In this document: one piece after another, positions 5,457-6,972 of the stretch
How positions within the stretch are numbered: the stretch's first letter is position 1
Layout: every line of letters starts with the position of its first letter
Position numbers and translations under genes: made by a program
Notes under the pieces: generated by a model
Told to the model about the DNA's origin: nothing
Database searches by the model: none
The model's input: the letters and a program-made list of their open reading frames with translations, nothing else
Source of the DNA: Actinomycetota bacterium
GTDB taxonomy: Bacteria > Actinomycetota > Thermoleophilia > UBA2241
DNA: 6,972 bases
Direction of reading: 5' to 3'
NCBI GenBank assembly: GCA_003158705.1
Contig: PMKX01000194.1
Location: forward strand, 4,642-11,613

Positions 5457-6776
5457 ATGGCAGGCTCCGCCTCTTCTCCTTGGGCCACCGGCGCCTGGCA
5501 GCCGTTTGCCACCCCCGACAGGCGCATCCTCCTCCTGAGCATCGCCGTGCAGCTGCCGCTGGCGCTGCTGCTCGGCCACTCCTACGACATGCGCATCTTC
5601 ATGGCCACCGGCTACCTGGTCGGCACCGGTCACGACCCGTATGTGGCGCAGCACCTCAGTACCGTGTTCCCGCACATGAGCTTCCACGACATGACCGCGA
5701 TCGGCTACTCGCCGCCGTGGCCGCTCGTGCTCGGGCTTCTGTACCGGGTCAGCTACGCCTTGGTCGCCAACGTGCTGATCTACAACTTGGTCCTCAAGGT
5801 CCCCGTGATCGCGGCCACCGTGGGCTTGGCGTACCTGGTGGCCGCACTGCTGCAGAACCTGGGCGCGAGGCCGGCAGTCGCACGCGCCGCCTGGGTCTTC
5901 TTGCTTCTGAACCCGGCTCTTCTGTACTTCGGCGCCGCCTGGGGCCAGATCGACGCCATCGTCGCGCTGCTCTCGCTGTGGGCGCTCGCCCTGCTCTACG
6001 CTCGACGATGGGCAAGCTCGGCCGTCGTGCTCGCCCTGGCTGTGTGCTTCAAGCCGACGGCCCTGCCGATCGTGATCGTGGCCGTCGCCTACCTTCTGCG
6101 CGGATCGTGGCTGCCGGCCGTCCGCTATGCCGCCGTGTTCGTCGCCGCGGTGCTTCTGCTCTACGTGGCGCCGTTCTTCGTGTTCGGCTGGAGTCGCGCC
6201 CCGTTCCTGCTGCACTGGAACAGCCAGGTCGCCCAGAGCGGCAGGATGTCGCTCATGGCGGTGGTCAGGCTCTTCCACGACCCGCTGCCGATGCAGCAGC
6301 GATGGTGGCTCCTGGGTCTGGTGTGGGTGCCCGCGCTCGCCGTCGGCGCCCTGGCGCTGCGGCGCGGCGACGGCGGCTTCACCGACCTGTTGAAGAAGGC
6401 CACGGCACTCGTGCTGGTCTTCTTCCTCACGCGGACCTGGCTTGCCGAGACGAACGTCATCCTGCTCCTGCCTCTGGTGCTCATCTTGACCGCGATGGGT
6501 GAGCTTGACCGGCGCGCTCTCTGGGCCGTCTGGGTCCTCCCCCTCGTGTTCACGGTGGCCTACTGGTCGCCGCTGCGGCTTCTCTTTCCCTCCTTTCCCG
6601 AGGTCATGGACAAGTCGCTTGGTCTGGCCATGCACATCCAGGGCGCCATGCTGTACGTCAGGGCCGCACTGGTGATCGCTTGGCAAGTAGCGGGCTGGTG
6701 GATAGTCGTGGCGTGCCTGCGCAGAGCCCCGGCCCTGCGCGTCAGAGAGCACCCAGTGGAGGCGCTCGCCCCATGA
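5457..6776 (+). CDS. GT-C (GT87-like) polytopic membrane glycosyltransferase
   Basis: A 439-residue multispanning protein with about ten or more hydrophobic helices. After helix 1 comes HSYDMRIF with D44, placed like the catalytic acidic residue in the first external loop of GT-C enzymes, then GTGHDPY (56-62). Other GT-C/GT87-type signatures are YSPPWPL (84-90), NPALLYFGAAWGQID (152-166) and FKPTALP (198-204). Known relatives transfer mannose or another sugar from a polyprenyl-phosphate donor on the outer membrane face to lipids, glycans or proteins; the sugar and acceptor here are unknown. ATG 5457 is chosen because the frame upstream lies inside the DUF420-like gene and lacks protein-like character. 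GGAGG is 18 nt away, inside the previous gene, so translation is probably coupled to that gene's stop 5 bp earlier. Its own stop overlaps the next start as ATGA. Confidence 0.88.
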   Translation: MAGSASSPWATGAWQPFATPDRRILLLSIAVQLPLALLLGHSYDMRIFMATGYLVGTGHDPYVAQHLSTVFPHMSFHDMTAIGYSPPWPLVLGLLYRVSYALVANVLIYNLVLKVPVIAATVGLAYLVAALLQNLGARPAVARAAWVFLLLNPALLYFGAAWGQIDAIVALLSLWALALLYARRWASSAVVLALAVCFKPTALPIVIVAVAYLLRGSWLPAVRYAAVFVAAVLLLYVAPFFVFGWSRAPFLLHWNSQVAQSGRMSLMAVVRLFHDPLPMQQRWWLLGLVWVPALAVGALALRRGDGGFTDLLKKATALVLVFFLTRTWLAETNVILLLPLVLILTAMGELDRRALWAVWVLPLVFTVAYWSPLRLLFPSFPEVMDKSLGLAMHIQGAMLYVRAALVIAWQVAGWWIVVACLRRAPALRVREHPVEALAP

Positions 6777-6972
6777 AGGTGAGCCTCCCCCTGCACCATG
6801 GCCTCTCGCTGGAGATCAGCGACCAGCCGTCCGGCGGCGAGTCGGCTGGCGGCGAGCCGTCCGGCGGCGACGCCTTCCCGACCCGCCGGCTGCAGAAGGG
6901 TCTGTTACTGCTCCACGACGGAGAGGAGCTGGTGGAGGAAGCCGTGGGCTTCGGCGTGCCCATCCTCAAGCG
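6773..6972 (+). CDS. Unrecognised protein, 5' part, runs off the window
   Basis: ATG 6773 overlaps the glycosyltransferase TGA as ATGA, and the frame stays open to the last base (66 complete codons). This arrangement implies translational coupling and membership of the same operon. The N-terminus has no signal peptide or membrane segment: MKVSLPLHHGLSLEISDQ, then a Gly/Ser/Pro/Glu stretch, then RRLQKGLLLLHDGEELVEEAVGFGVPILK. The last stretch is hydrophobic-acidic and looks like the start of a folded domain, but I cannot assign a family from 66 residues. Third-position G/C bias is high, supporting real coding. Confidence 0.72.
   Translation, partial: MKVSLPLHHGLSLEISDQPSGGESAGGEPSGGDAFPTRRLQKGLLLLHDGEELVEEAVGFGVPILK
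6827..6871 (+). repeat. Three 15-bp tandem repeats inside the last gene
   Basis: Three in-frame 15-bp units encode PSGGE, SAGGE and PSGGD. The first and third differ at one base; the middle unit differs in its first two codons. Such repeats can change copy number by slippage without breaking frame. They may form a flexible linker near the N-terminus. Confidence 0.7.

Noticed and set aside
5430..6752. Long open frame antisense to the glycosyltransferase
   Set aside because: Its product is rich in Arg, His, Gln, Gly and Glu with no domain pattern. It is the expected shadow of a GC-rich membrane-protein gene with strong third-position bias.

Overview
The window is GC-rich, by eye about two-thirds G+C, with strong third-position G/C bias. 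It uses GTG and TTG as well as ATG starts and has AGGGAG and GGAGGG ribosome binding sites, so it is bacterial. An Rcp1-type response regulator, a Cache-type histidine kinase, an exported beta-lactamase-fold protein and a GT-C membrane glycosyltransferase together fit a GC-rich, possibly deep-branching Actinomycetota lineage. That placement is inference; nothing in the window is a taxonomic marker. There are six genes that are complete or nearly so and one cut off by the right edge. No RNA gene, mobile element or CRISPR array was seen.

Left part (58-1134, + strand): an exported, Thr/Ser/Gly-rich beta protein that I do not recognise. It sits behind a TATACT box so close to the first ATG that the mRNA could be almost leaderless. 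It converges on the next gene with only 5 bp between the stop codons.

Middle (1140-4713, - strand, read right to left): an exported class A beta-lactamase-fold serine hydrolase, then a membrane histidine kinase with an extracytoplasmic Cache-like sensor, then a stand-alone Rcp1-type receiver. Kinase and receiver are 33 bp apart and form a clear two-component pair. Between hydrolase and kinase lies about 140 bp whose base composition looks non-coding. It carries a promoter-like element overlapped by a 24-bp dyad, so the kinase probably starts at GTG 3425 rather than at the far upstream TTG 3557.

Right part (4714-6972): a 270-bp divergent intergenic region holds a sigma-70-like promoter and a 5' leader with a seven-codon mini-ORF and a hairpin. 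It is followed by a tight + strand operon: a DUF420-like four-helix membrane protein, a GT-C (GT87-like) polytopic glycosyltransferase 5 bp later, and an unrecognised gene that overlaps the glycosyltransferase stop by ATGA and runs off the window.

Overall this looks like ordinary chromosomal envelope and sensing genes. I did not find a convincing new defence or mobile system. The most checkable points are the kinase start and operator-like dyad, the hydrolase with no evident general-base Glu, the structured leader of the membrane operon, and the unrecognised gene at the right edge.
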